Assembly: GCA_028015205.1 (NCBI GenBank)
Contig: JAPWFG010000022.1
Location: 1,054,001-1,118,000, forward strand
Direction of reading: 5' to 3'
Origin: Mytilisepta virgata
Taxonomy: Eukaryota; Mollusca; Bivalvia; Mytilida; Mytilidae
Length of the DNA: 64,000 bases
Shown: positions 1-11,721 of the stretch, one piece after another
How the letters are laid out: the number at the start of each line of letters is the position of its first letter
How positions within the stretch are numbered: position 1 is the first letter of the stretch
Notes under the pieces: generated by a model
Database searches by the model: none
Told to the model about the DNA's origin: nothing
What the model saw: only the letters and a program-made list of their open reading frames with translations
Translations under genes and position numbers: made by a program

Positions 1-921
1 TTCTCAAATCATAGTTTTGTCATTGTTACCAATATGGATCGATAAAAATGGTGCCTGCTTTTTTTGAGACAAAAATGGAAGACAATCTGCTTTTAGGAGA
101 TAACTTTCATATGGATGTTGGATTGGCTTATATTGGGATTAGGCAAAAAAAAAAAGGATAAAAAATTGATTGTGTGACATTTAGCGGTTTTAGATGGGAC
201 AATATTTTTTGCTGTCAGTGTACAAAACTCTTTTCAGTAGTCTTAGAAAAATGACATTACTTAGTTTATTACTGCATTATAAATGTGGAATAAAAGTTAT
301 GATATACCTGTACTATCTGTGTCAGGTAAAACAAAACATCACTTAAGGATGCTTGCTGGTCATCTTTTGGTCGTTTTGTCAGATTTCCGGAATCCTCGGG
401 TTTTATCCATTTCTTAAACATGAAATTTTTTGCTCATGAACCCCCACTTTTTCTTTTATAATTCAATCATATCTACCTTAAAATGGTATTTGACAAAATG
501 TTATGAAACCCTTTATTTTTTCAAACATTTTGAGAGACTGAAGTTGTCAATGCGAAGACAATGAAAAATCCAGAGAAAACCCATTTCCTGCAAATTTTCA
601 AGGCCTTATAGCTCTTAAATGAGCACATGAACACCTATATTTTTTTTCTTGCTTATTTGTTTACTATTCATATGTTCTCTCAAACTAAAACACCTATTTC
701 AAATCCTATTTTATTTCCTATTAGACCAGTGATCATCCTTAAAGCACTCTACTTACTACAGACTTTTATTTACAATTACAAACATGGTTTTGTCCCTTTG
801 GGAATTTTAACTTTCATAAAAAATCTTTGGGACCGCTGATAAATTTTGAATTTATAATGGAATCATCATTGAACATTTGGTAATAATGATTTGTGGAACT
901 ATTCATTTGCTGTTGTCCATA
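1..921. other. Intron sequence upstream of Smad exon; no coding signal
   Basis: AT-rich sequence with no exon-like ORF. It lies 5' of the penultimate Smad2/3 coding exon, which opens in phase 1, so earlier Smad exons must lie outside the window to the left. I looked for the preceding MH2 exon here and did not find it. Confidence 0.6.
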
Positions 922-1130
922 TACTGTAAATTCGGAAATTATTGCGATGTTTTTATTACTGCAAAAAATGCAACAAGGTTGTCCTCACATTAATTCAAAC
1001 TCACATTTTGGAATTTTTTATATGAATATAGTGGGATTTTTCTCAATATGCAAAAATTAAAATTGCATTTTGATCTAAAATGACAAAATCGCAATAATAA
1101 ATGCGCGCAATAATTTCTGAATTTACAGTA
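922..1130. mobile_element. TA-flanked inverted-repeat MITE (CTGTAAATTC family), copy 1
   Basis: About 205 bp bounded by TA on both sides. It opens with CTGTAAATTCGGAAATTATT and closes with the inverse, AATAATTTCTGAATTTACAG. The interior is rich in TTGCGAT/ATCGCAA words. A second copy lies at 40854-41063. TA target duplications fit Tc1/mariner-type MITEs; no transposase is present. It ends about 20 bp before a Smad exon acceptor. Confidence 0.75.
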
Positions 1131-1138
1131 TATTTTAA

Positions 1139-1393
<255 letters not shown>

Positions 1394-1675
1394 TAAAAAC
1401 GTTCCAAAATCATGGGAAAGTAGGTGACTACTCTATCTGACCTTGGAGGTTGGAGGAGATGGGAATATCTATATTCAAAGCAACCAAGTACATGTAGTAG
1501 GAGTGATTAACAACAGAATAAACAGTGACTTGGGGAGCAAACTGATAACTTCAATTAAAGTAAAGAGAAAAAAAAGATAAATTTTTAATTCTAATGGTCC
1601 AATCTGCTTGAGAAAAGTTGATACAAATTATGATTTGTCAAAACCACCAGTATATATTTATTTAATAATATACAA

Positions 1676-1810
1676 AAGGATTGCCAATTTTCCTACCGAA
1701 GGTCGTGGTTCTCTCGGGGTACTCCGGCTTCCTCCACCAATTAAAACTGGGCACCGCGAAATAGCCAAATGTGCTGAAAACAGCGTAAAACCCCGACTAA
1801 ACAAACAAAC
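1676..1810 (+). mobile_element. 5'-truncated tRNA-derived SINE (3' part only)
   Basis: Matches the 3' half of the SINE at 44042-44310: GGATTGCCAATTTTCCTACC, CTCCGGCTTCCTCCACCAA, AAATGTGCTGAAAAC, GCGTAAAACCCC and a terminal AAAC repeat. A 9-bp target duplication AATATACAA flanks it (1667-1675 and 1811-1819), so the truncation happened at insertion. Confidence 0.85.
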
Positions 1811-2461
1811 AATATACAATGAAAATTAATCCTTTTTAAATGTCTGTGGCCTTATTTTCAAATGGGCTACCATACTTACTAAATATTTATTAGACACTAA
1901 AATACACCTATTTTTTAGCAAATTAGAAAATCGTTGAAAAAATAGAATTTTTCGTATTTCTGTCCACATCATTATCATTTTTTGACTTCATATGATCGAC
2001 CTGGACAATGTACTTTAAGAATGGGCGATCGAAATAATGGGTCATACTGTTATTTTATTTTGCTTTCATGATTTATCTTTTTGTACCTTCAAATTAATAG
2101 TTTGAAGTTTGAAGACGAAAACAGTAGCAAACTTCAAACAACCTGCCATGTTGTTGACTAATATGCAACATGTGAACATCTCACAAATGACTTTTAAATT
2201 GGTATTTGCTAATTCTCTGCTATGCATGCAGCATTTAGTAGTGACAGCAAAGACGGGTATGCTTTTGGTCAGATTAATATTTCAGCGTAAAGTAAGATTT
2301 CTTTCAGTATACTGTTAGCTCATCAGCTAGCACATTAAAAATCCTGCTCGTTGTGTCATTCTTTACAAAGTAGCTTTCAAATTCATATCACATCAACTGT
2401 TCACATCCTGATATTTATGAAATAATTCCCACTGACTTAACCAATAGTCAATCAATTTCTC

Positions 2462-2618
2462 AATGAGGAACCAGAGTGAGTTATCTTTTCCTAACCAATG
2501 TAGGTAAGGGAGATCATTAAATTCTCTCCCTTTTGTCCTGAGGTTAAATGGGAGACAAATTTATTATCTCCCTTACCTACATTGGTTAGGAAAAGATAAC
2601 TCACTCTGGTTTCTCATT
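2462..2618. mobile_element. 157-bp near-perfect hairpin MITE, copy 1
   Basis: Opens AATGAGGAACCAGAGTGAG and closes CTCACTCTGGTTTCTCATT. Arms of roughly 70 bp (including TCTTTTCCTAACCAATGTAG and its complement) leave a short centre with two CTCCC/GGGAG motifs. Two more copies lie at 7196-7352 and 40061-40218. It has no coding capacity, and I see no clear target duplication. Confidence 0.85.
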
Positions 2619-3023
2619 AATTAAATCCTTTTCGTTGGTATTTGTCATATGGGAATGGACGAAAATAGCTCTCTGCATAATTTGGATTTTGGTGTTGAGA
2701 AGTGTTTTTTAAATGGCATTATGTAAAAAATAAAATAAAAAGTTTGAAGTGATAACATTCAAAACTGTTAGATGTAGCATAAAAATTTCAGAGTGAAATG
2801 TTAATAAATGATACATTTTAATTGCAAAAAAGAGAAAAAGAAGTGTGAAATGATAACATTCAAAACTGCACTAGAGATGTCACATAAAAAAGTCAGTGAG
2901 GCAAATTTAAAAAATGACATATTTTTATACGACCGCAAAATTTTTGCGGTCGTATATTGGTATGAAGTTGGCGTTGTCGTCGTCGGCGTTGTCCGTCGTC
3001 GGCGTCGTCGTCCGAAGACATTT

Positions 3024-3490
3024 GGTTTTCGCACTATAACTTTAGTATAAGTTAATAGAAATCTATGAAATTTAAACACAAGGTTTATGACCACAAAAGG
3101 AAGGTTGGGATTGATTTTGGGAGTTTTGGTCCCAACAGTTTAAGAATCAGGGGCCAAAAAAAGGGCCCAATAAGCATTTTTCTTGGTTTTCGCACAATAA
3201 CTCTAGTATAAGTAAATAGAAATCTATGAAATTTTAACACAAGGTTTATGACCACAAAAGGAAGGTTGGGATTGTTTTTGGGAGTTTTGGTCCCAACAGT
3301 TTAGGAATTAGGGGCTAAAAAAGGGCCCAAATAAGCATTTTTCTTGGTTTTCGCACAATAACACTAGTATAAGTAAATAGAAATCTATGAAATTTAAACA
3401 CAAGGTTTATGGCCACAAAAGGAAGGTTGGGATTGATTTTTGGAGTTTTGGTCCCAACAGTTTAGGAATTAGGGGCCAAAAGGGTCCAAA
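3024..3490 (+). repeat. 160-bp tandem repeat, about 3 units
   Basis: The word GGTTTTCGCAC recurs at 3024, 3185 and 3345. Each unit carries AAGGTTTATGACCACAAAAG and GGTCCCAACAGTTTA. It lies inside the 2926-5730 element. Confidence 0.85.
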
Positions 3491-3569
3491 ATTAAACTTT
3501 GTTTGATTTCATCGAAAATTGAACTATTATATATACTTTGATATGCCGAATCTAACTGTGCATTTAGAT

Positions 3570-4540
3570 TCTTAATTTTTGGTCCCGTTTTCAAATTGGT
3601 CTACATTAAGGTCCAAAGGGTCCAAAATTAAACTTAGTTTGATTTTAACAAAAATTGAATTCTTAGGGTTCTTTGATATGCTGAATCTAAACATGTACTT
3701 AGTTTTTTTATTATGGGCCCAGTTTTCAAGTGGGTCCAAATCGGGGTCCAAAATTAAACTTTGTTTGATTTCATCAAAAATTGAACTATTATATATACTT
3801 TGATATGCCGAATCTAACCGTGCATTTAGATTCTTAATTTTTGGTCCCGTTTTCAAATTGGTCTACATTAAGGTCCAAAGGGTCCAAAATTAAACTTAGT
3901 TTGATTTTAACAAAAATTGAATTCTTGGGGTTCTTTGATATGCTGAATTTAAACATGTACTTAGTTTTTTTATTATGGGCCCAGTTTTCAAGTTGGTCCA
4001 AATCGGGGTCCAAAATTAAACTTTGTTTGATTTCATCGAAAATTGAACTATTGGGGTTCTTTGATATGCCAAATCTAACCGTGCATTTAGGTTCTTAATT
4101 TTTGGTCCCGTTTTCAAATTGGTCTACATTAAGGTCCAAAGGGTCCAAAATTAAACTTAGTTTGATTTTAACAAAAATTGAATTCTTGGGGTTCTTTGAT
4201 ATGCTGAATTTAAGCATGTACTTAGTTTTTTTATTATGGGCCCAGTTTTCAAGTTGGTCCAAATCGGGGTCCAAAATTAAACTTTGTTTGATTTCATCGA
4301 AAATTGAACTATTGGGGTTCTTTGATATGCCAAATCTAACCGTGCATTTAGGTTCTTAATTTTTGGTCCCGTTTTCAAATTGGTCTACATTAAGGTCCAA
4401 AGGGTCCAAAATTATATTCAGTTTGATTTTAACAAAAATTGAATTCTTTGGGTTCTTTGATATGCTGAATGTAAACATGTACTTAGTTTTTTTATTATGG
4501 GCCCAGTTTTCAAGTTGGTCCAAATCGGGGTCCAAAATTA
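3570..4540 (+). repeat. 261-bp tandem repeat, nearly 4 units
   Basis: Units begin near GGTCCCGTTTTCAAATTGGT at about 3582, 3843, 4104 and 4365, a 261-262 bp spacing. Each contains GGTCCAAAGGGTCC and ATTATGGGCCCAGTTTTC. Because 261 is divisible by 3, the same short ORF recurs in successive units; that is an artefact of the period. Confidence 0.9.
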
Positions 4541-4541
4541 A

Positions 4542-5480
4542 AGCTAAAAAAGGAGTAAATTATTTTTTTTTTTGGGGGGGGGGGGGGGCAATTCTCCACA
4601 GCATATTGTATTGCACAAGAAGCAAAAAATTGAATATAAATTCAAATCATATGACCAATTCTAAGTTCTTTATTTCAGTTATTCTGTGTCAGAAACCTAT
4701 TATGTGTCAAATATTTGAAGAAATTTTCAATTGCACAGTATTGCGCAATAGCAAGAAATTGATATGTGTGCCCTGTTATCAAAACTTTATTATTAACAAA
4801 TTCCATTGGAAATTTGCCAATAACTCTAGTTTAATGAACTTCATTGGAAATTTGCCAATATAAAATGTGCTGATGAAGCTTTTTTGTTTATCTCATCTAA
4901 ACTGCATTTAAATTATGTATATTTAAAATTTGCCATCCATGACTATGATTTCATTTTCTATTTTAATATGTTATGGTGTATTTAAATGGGCTGTTATGGT
5001 TGCAAAGTATAAAGAAATGGGGGGGGGGGGTCAATGAGAAATTGGGGAGGGGGTAATTTTTTTCTCATTTCATATTTCATAAATTAAAAAGAAAATTTCA
5101 AATTTTTTTAGCAAAAAAAGGGAGGGGGTTACAATAAATTTTATTGTTTTTTGGTTTTTTTTTTTGGGAGGGGGGGGTCAATGTGCAACTTCATAGTGTA
5201 TTGCACAAAAGCTAAAAAAAGGGGTAAATTATTATTATTTTTTTTTGGGGGGGGGCAATTCTCCACAGCATATTGTATTGAACAAGAAGCAAAAAATTGA
5301 ATATAAATTGAAATCATATGACCAATTCTAAGTTCTTTGATTTCAGTTATTCTGTGTCAGAAACCTATTATGTGTCAAATATTTGAAGAAATTTTCAATT
5401 GCACAGTATTGCGCAATAGCAAGAAATCTTCAGTTGCACAGTATTGCGCAATAGCAAGAAATTGATATGTGTGCCAAATT
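4542..5480. repeat. Pair of dispersed direct repeats with G homopolymers
   Basis: The segment beginning AGCTAAAAAAGG, then a T-run and G-run, then CAATTCTCCACAGCATATTG occurs at 4542-4765 and again at 5211-5480. A third G-tract lies near 5022. The second copy also repeats GCACAGTATTGCGCAATAGC twice (near 5401 and 5432). Confidence 0.75.
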
Positions 5481-5742
5481 TTAAATTGGTTATTTCTGAT
5501 TTATATATAAAAACAAATAATACTGATATGGTTTGAATAGGTAAATTAAAAATTTTTAAGTTCTTAGACAACATTCATTCTGTGTCAGAAACCTATGCTG
5601 TGTCAAATATTTATTCACAATCCAAATTCAGTATTGTATCAAGCTTGAATGTTGTTTTCATAATTGCCCCAACTATTCAGGGTTCGACATCTGCGGTCGT
5701 ATCTAGCTGCGCCCAGCGGAGCATTTTATTTTTTAAAATTAA

Positions 5743-5931
<189 letters not shown>

Positions 5932-7195
5932 GTCAAAGTTCAAAAGGTCAAAATAGTCATGAAATGAACTGAAAAGTGGCATTGTTTTGTTGAATTGTTA
6001 TTGACAAAGTCATGAATTGGTTGTAATATGAACTCTTTTTCAAGAAGGAAGAAACTTGTTAATATTAGCTCACCTGTAATGGAGGTAGAAAAGCTAGATT
6101 AGTCAAATGTGCTTGTGTGTTTTGATTTTATCCTTGTATTTTTATTGTAAAAATTTTATAGATAAATCTACATATACATGTATTACAGTTTCTGAATTTC
6201 AGTTTATAAATTTGACTGTTATTGATGGATATGATATCTTGTTATTGTAAGTGATATTTTGTACTGTGTTTTGCATGGAATTTGGAAAATATGCATGTGA
6301 AATGAACAGTTTTTATTGAATTGCATCGGAGTGATGATTCTCAGATAAATTTAGTTTTTAAATGTTTAAGATGTCTTTTATCTTGTAAATTTCTCACTGA
6401 AAATATAATTAGTAAGTTGTTTCACTTTAGAATTAATATTGGTCAGAAGTTGGCATTATTTATTGGACACATTATTAGCCCAAGGTCATACTATCAGACT
6501 GAGAGCAAGGAAGCTTGAGAGTTGATAAAAGACAATGTGTTGATAATGCATCTAAGGTGCATTGATAATGTGTCTAAGGTGCAATTGCCATATTATGATT
6601 TTTTCTATCAAACTGTATACAGAGTGCTTAAAGAAGTGCAATGTTACCAGGTCAAGAAGTCTCCTGCGATAAAAATAGAACTATGTGATAATTAATTCAT
6701 ATCAGCCTGCTATTAATGTCATCCGAAAATTTTAAAAAACTTTTAAAACCTTTGAGAAAAAGGCCTGAACTTCTCTAACATACAAGTATGATACCATTAT
6801 GTTTTTACCCAAAATAATGATGGAAGTGTCAACATTGGAAAGTCAGTAATTCATTAAAAGTAAACAAAAGGTACAGACTCGGTTTTTATTCAAATTTTAA
6901 ACTTATTTGTTGGGTGTTCCTGAAAAATGGGTTGTTAATGAGAGATACTGGAGTGGGTGTATTCTAGAAATAAGAAAAGAAAAGTCTTGATTGAAGACCT
7001 AGAGCGCCAAGATTTACATTGTCCTTTTGATATTAGAATGAATCTCTTATAGGAACTAATTGTTGTTTTTTGGTTGAAAGTTTGCACCACCATAGAAAAG
7101 AAATATCTTGTTCAAATTGAAATGGGGTTAAAAACAATATATTAGCAAATCTGTTATTAGTTTTAAGGTTTTTCACATAATTCTGTAGCTACTGA
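5932..7195 (+). other. Probable Smad2/3 3' UTR, first part
   Basis: AT-rich sequence directly after the Smad stop codon with no coding signal. It includes a short direct repeat (GATAATGCATCTAAGGTGC / GATAATGTGTCTAAGGTGC near 6541). Candidate polyadenylation signals AATAAA downstream are at 7391, 8228 and 8902; the true transcript end cannot be chosen from sequence alone. Confidence 0.5.
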
Positions 7196-7352
7196 AATGA
7201 GAAACCAGAGTGAGTTATCTTTTCCTAACCAATGTAGGTAAGGGAGATAATAAATTTGTCTCCCTTTTTGCCTCAGGACAAAAGGGAGAGAATTTAATTA
7301 TCTCCCTTACCTACATTGGTTAGGAAAAGATAACTCACTCTGGTTCCTCATT
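7196..7352. mobile_element. 157-bp near-perfect hairpin MITE, copy 2
   Basis: Same family as 2462-2618: AATGAGAAACCAGAGTGAG at one end and CTCACTCTGGTTCCTCATT at the other, with the same TCTTTTCCTAACCAATGTAG arm. If the Smad transcript extends this far, the hairpin would lie in its 3' UTR and fold as RNA. Confidence 0.85.
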
Positions 7353-9650
7353 GTTCCAAGAATGAAGATTATATTGGAACATTTTATTCCAATAAAAGTA
7401 TAATTTTATTTAAAGAATTGATTTTAAGTTAACTATGCAAGCATTTCATGCTTTTTTAATGTGAATTAAAGTAGTCTTAAAGAGATCTGCCATCAGAGAC
7501 CAACCTCTTTTTGGATGAGCAGTCAATGTTTCTTAATTCAGCATACCGGTAATCTTTATGAAATGAAACTTTCTTAATGGATTACGTTTATTGATGATGG
7601 GGAAACTTTTTCGTGGCATAAGGGGTGATATCAAGAGTAGTTTAACTATTTATTAACTTATACAGAATGATATGAAACAGTCTTTGTACTGGAGATGATT
7701 TTATTTTGTTTTTTGAGTGGAATACTCGAGTTCGCAGTAGCTTCACCATTGCTAGGATTCATACAAATTCCCATAATTTTTTACATCACACGCAAAGCAA
7801 AATTCTGACATTGAAAGTAGCTTAATGATAGTAGGTCAAGTGATAGTCCAGTCAATCTGGCAAAAATGGACCCTAACCTCAAATTTATTGCAACAGAAGA
7901 AATTAATGTTGTTTTTGTGTCAGGAAATGTACAAGAATTAACCAAGAAAAATTTCCCACGAAATGAATGCAAGCAGATAAAATTACAGCTGAAAGAAATT
8001 TCTTATGGGAATTTGCATTGAATAATGGAGATAAATCTGTAAAAACTGCTTGAAATTTGGCCAAAACCACAACAAAATAATAATTGCTGTTTTTCTTGTA
8101 CAAAATGTTTTGCCAAAGCACATCTTCAGCATTAAAAAGGGTAAAACTAATTATTGCAACAGAGTTTTGATAGTTCAGTTGAAGTTTTTAATTATATTTT
8201 CTCTTCCTAAGATCCCTCATTTCCTAAAATAAATTAGAACATCAAGTTTATGAAATTAAGTTTTGATGAAACTATAAGTATTACTTACACTATTTGTGGT
8301 TTTAAAAATTATTTTAACCAAGTAGAAATTATTGATATGAATTATTAAATGAAGCCAATTTAGTCTGTGGAAGAATCTTAACAAGCAGAGGAAGAAAATT
8401 GTTAAAAAAGTATAGATAAAATGAATATTGTTTGCCTAAAATTTCTGATTGCCTTCTGTCAGGTGAAATTCAACAAATGTTTAACCCTATTTTATATTTA
8501 TCTCCCTTTACGTACCAATCCATCATGTATATAAAAAGTAGTCATAAAGAAATATTAAGATAATTATATAATTATTACAAGCTGTAAATGTATGCTTAGC
8601 CTGTTACAAAAAATATACTGCCAAAAAAAATTATTTGAAGGGAGGTAACTCTAATATGTAAAGTGCCTAAAGAAAGAATTATGATATAAAATACCGGTGA
8701 ACAAATAGCTAGAGTTACCTTCCTTGAATTAGATGATGCCTGTACATTGCTGTCATACAAGTTATAAAAATTTGTAAATTTATTAGTTTTCCTATGAAAA
8801 GTGATGTGTATTGCTATTGTAAACTTACAGCACTATAGTTGATTGTTGTGTACTTGGCTATTTTGTGGCTTCCAGTGTGGTACATGTTATAAAATAATAA
8901 TAATAAATGATGTGTATCTATTTTTGAAAATAACATAATTAGTGAATATTGTTAGTTGACCATATTTTGAGTAAACTGAAAGCAAATTATTACAGTTCAG
9001 TTCAAACACTCATGTTTTCAGACAAGAAGACAAAAATGATAAATTTTTCTTTTTTTTTTTTTTTTTTTGTAGGTTTTTTAAATTTGTATATTGATCTTAT
9101 TGGCTTGTATTGGTAATTCAGGTTGTCATTAAAATGACAAGATTCATTAGAAAATATGGTATTACATTATTATTATTCATTTTATGTATAATAAGAGACA
9201 ATTTAGTATTTTTCACATGTTAAGGGTATTTTCATCAAAATTTTCTGTTTAAATATTGATCATATTCTGGATAATTCTTTGTTAATTTTCAGAATTTTAC
9301 ACATTATTGATAAAAAATTCACTACTGTCCATTTTAAGATAATCACTTATATAAATAGTGGGTAACAAATTGATAGGTTTTTTTCCTGTGATAAAAATCA
9401 ACCATATTGTGTGTAGAGATAAATTTCAGCAAAACATACAGAAGTTGGTTTAAGCATTTCAAATTGAGTATTGATTGGTCACTTATAAAATTTGTTACTA
9501 TGGAGATGACCTTTATACACTGTGATGACCTTTATTATCTGTTACCAAAAATTACATTGCCTGTGCTATCTTTGTACATTGTTTACAATTTTATGGCAAA
9601 TAAATGTAGCTGTGCTATGTGTTTGTTTTATAATTTTGGCAAAATTTCAT
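7353..9650. other. No gene recognised; possible distal 3' UTR
   Basis: Low-complexity AT-rich sequence with a T20 homopolymer near 9050. Short ORFs on both strands lack splice context or recognisable motifs. Confidence 0.5.
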
Positions 9651-9658
9651 CTGTTTAT

Positions 9659-9745
9659 TAGCACACCTGGCCAAAGGCTATTGCCATCACTTGGCATCCA
9701 TTGTATTTTCACATTTTCATCTTCTCTAGAGATTAACCGAACATA
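9659..9745 (+). mobile_element. Fragment of the AGCTCACCTGG T-tract element (5' end)
   Basis: GCACACCTGGCCAAAGGC followed by TTGCCATCACTTGGCATCC resembles the first 50 bp of the elements at 10113, 11722 and 11820. Only the 5' end remains. Confidence 0.55.
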
Positions 9746-9754
9746 ATTCACCAA

Positions 9755-11545
9755 GTTAGGCAGAATTATGTCTCCCCTTCGACAAAGGGAGACATATTGT
9801 TTTACCCTGAATTCTTCTTCTTCTCATCTTCCTGGTTAAACATTTACCAAAAGACTTCCAATTCTACAATTAATTTTTTTGGCCGAGTTGCACAGAGTGC
9901 AAATCCGGATTATAGTATGGTAAATGTCGGGCGGGCGGGTGGGGAAAATGGGTACCTATTTTGTGAAATCAACTCCTCCTACAGTTTTTCACCCACATCC
10001 TTGAAACTTAATAGAATGTTTCTATATATATTGAAGATGTGCACCGCACTTTATGGAATTATTTCAGGAATTATTTCCCATTTTTTCAAACTTTGGAACT
10101 TAGTCGTTTTTTAGCTCACCTGGCCAAAGGCCATGTGAGGTTTTGCCATCACTTTTGTCCGTCGTCCGTCCGTCCGTCCGTCCGTCGTAAACTTTTCATT
10201 CAAACATCTTCTCCTCAGAAACCATTTGGCCAATTCCAACCAAACTTTGCATGAGTGGTGTATGGAAGGTCCTCAACAAAGTTTCCTCATTTAGTTCTGA
10301 TTGGTCAAGAAACATGGCCACCAGAGGCAATTCTTGTTTCTGATTGGCTGATTTTCAAAAATCTTCTCCTCTGAAACGGCTGGGCAGATTGGATCGAGGC
10401 TTCATAGGAATGATATATGACATGTCCTCCACAAACGATCATCATTTTATATTGATCCGATGAAAAACATGGCCACTGTTGCTAAAAATAGAACATAGGC
10501 GTAAATTGCTGTTTTTTGCTTATAACTCAAAAACCGTTACAGATATCGAAAATCTGACGGGGTAAAATTGATCAGCATGACAAGATCTACCTACCCTGAA
10601 ATTTTGAAGGAAATTCCACAACCCATTTAGGAGTTATTGCCCTTTTTTCGTTAAATTTTCAAAATTTTAACATTTTTTGTCATTTATCTCCAAAACTATT
10701 TGAGATAGAAGTGAAATGTAAATTTGAAAAATGTTTGCCATGTTGAGATCCACCTACCCTGAAATTTTAAAGGAAATCCCAAAACCCATTTAGGAGTTAT
10801 TGCCCTTTTTTTGTCAAATTTTCAAAATTTTAACATTTTTGCATTTATCTCCAAAAGTATTTGAGATAGAAGTGAAATGTAAATTGAAAAATGTTTGCCA
10901 TGTTGAGATCTACCTACCCTGAAATTTTGAAGAGAATCCCAAATTCTATTTAGGAGTTCTTGGTTTGTGTAATTTGAGGTCGGGTTCTGTTACATTTATT
11001 TAAGGTTCACCCTTATTCCTGGTCAATTTTATCAGCTTCCTGCCAGGACTACCACCATCAGGGAACATATTTTAACATTAAACCTTATGAAAAATAAATC
11101 TTTAACAAATTTTCCCTGAACAATTGAACCAATTGCAACAAACTTGGTCAAATAGTTGATTAATTGTCCAATGAAAACCAGACTCCAGGTGAGCGATACA
11201 GGCTCTGGTGAGCCTCTTGTTTATTGACATCTTCAATAGAGGGTACCTATTTTGCGAAATCAACTCCTCCTACAGTTTTTCAACCATATCCTTGAAACTT
11301 CATAGAATGTTTTGCTATATATATTGAAGATGTGCACCTCACTTTATTGAATTATTTCAGGAATTATTTCCCATTTTTCCAAACTTTGGAACTTAGTCGT
11401 TTTTTATTGACATCTTCAATAGAGTGTACCTATTTTGTGAAATCAACTCCTCCTACAGTTTTTCACCCGCATCCTTGAAACTTCCCAGAATGTTTTAATA
11501 TATATTAAAGATGTGCACCTCACTTTATGGAATTATTTCAGGAAA
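9755..11545 (+). repeat. Repeat element with about 184-bp tandem units, split by an insertion
   Basis: Opens with a small inverted motif TGTCTCCCCTTCGACAAAGG / GGGAGACA, then units starting GGGTACCTATTTTG at 9950, 11241 and (GTGTACC) 11425, about 184 bp apart. Each contains CAACTCCTCCTACAGTTTTT and GGAACTTAGTCGTTTTTT. The first unit is interrupted at 10112 by the element at 10113-11219. Confidence 0.8.
10113..11219 (+). mobile_element. T-tract-targeting non-autonomous element, copy T1
   Basis: Begins AGCTCACCTGGCCAAAGGCC (a terminal hairpin in related copies), then a GTCCGTCC microsatellite and roughly 200-bp internal units (CTCCAAAACTATTTGAGATA, CATTTAGGAGTTATTGCCC). It ends CCAGGTGAGCGATACAGG, hairpin GGCTCTGGTGAGCC, then TCTTG. 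The flanks are T6 on the left and T3 on the right. The intact sister unit at 11389-11415 reads TTAGTCG-T6-ATTGAC, an empty site, so both borders are defined. No transposase is seen. Subterminal inverted repeat: AGCTCACCTGG / CCAGGTGAGC. Confidence 0.85.
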
Positions 11546-11721
11546 CTAATTAAATTGATGACTGCCTCTGTGCTCGTACACCAACATACAATGTGTCTGA
11601 TTTTGTCTATATAAATATTCATGACTGCCAATGTGCAATATGATCTTGTAATCACCTTTGTCACCACTACAGTAAACACCCAGTAAAGCAACCCGGCCAT
11701 TTGTGTCTTTGACCCATTTTT

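Larger units (their letters stand above)
2926..5730 (+). mobile_element. 2.8 kb non-autonomous element with palindromic 5' end and internal satellites
   Basis: Starts with a perfect palindrome (2926-2956, TATACGACCGCAAAA and its complement), then a CGTCGTCGG-rich stretch. It ends near TGCGGTCGTATCTAGCTGCG at 5691-5710. Inside are about three 160-bp units (3024-3490), four 261-bp units (about 3580-4540) and two copies of a G-tract segment (4542-4765 and 5211-5480). No transposase ORF is visible. The exact ends are inferred from the matching GCGGTCGTAT words and could be off by tens of bases. Confidence 0.6.

Noticed and set aside
3579..4863. Repeated ORFs of about 85 codons on the + strand
   Set aside because: They are the same segment repeated by the 261-bp tandem period (divisible by 3) and lie inside the Smad intron element.
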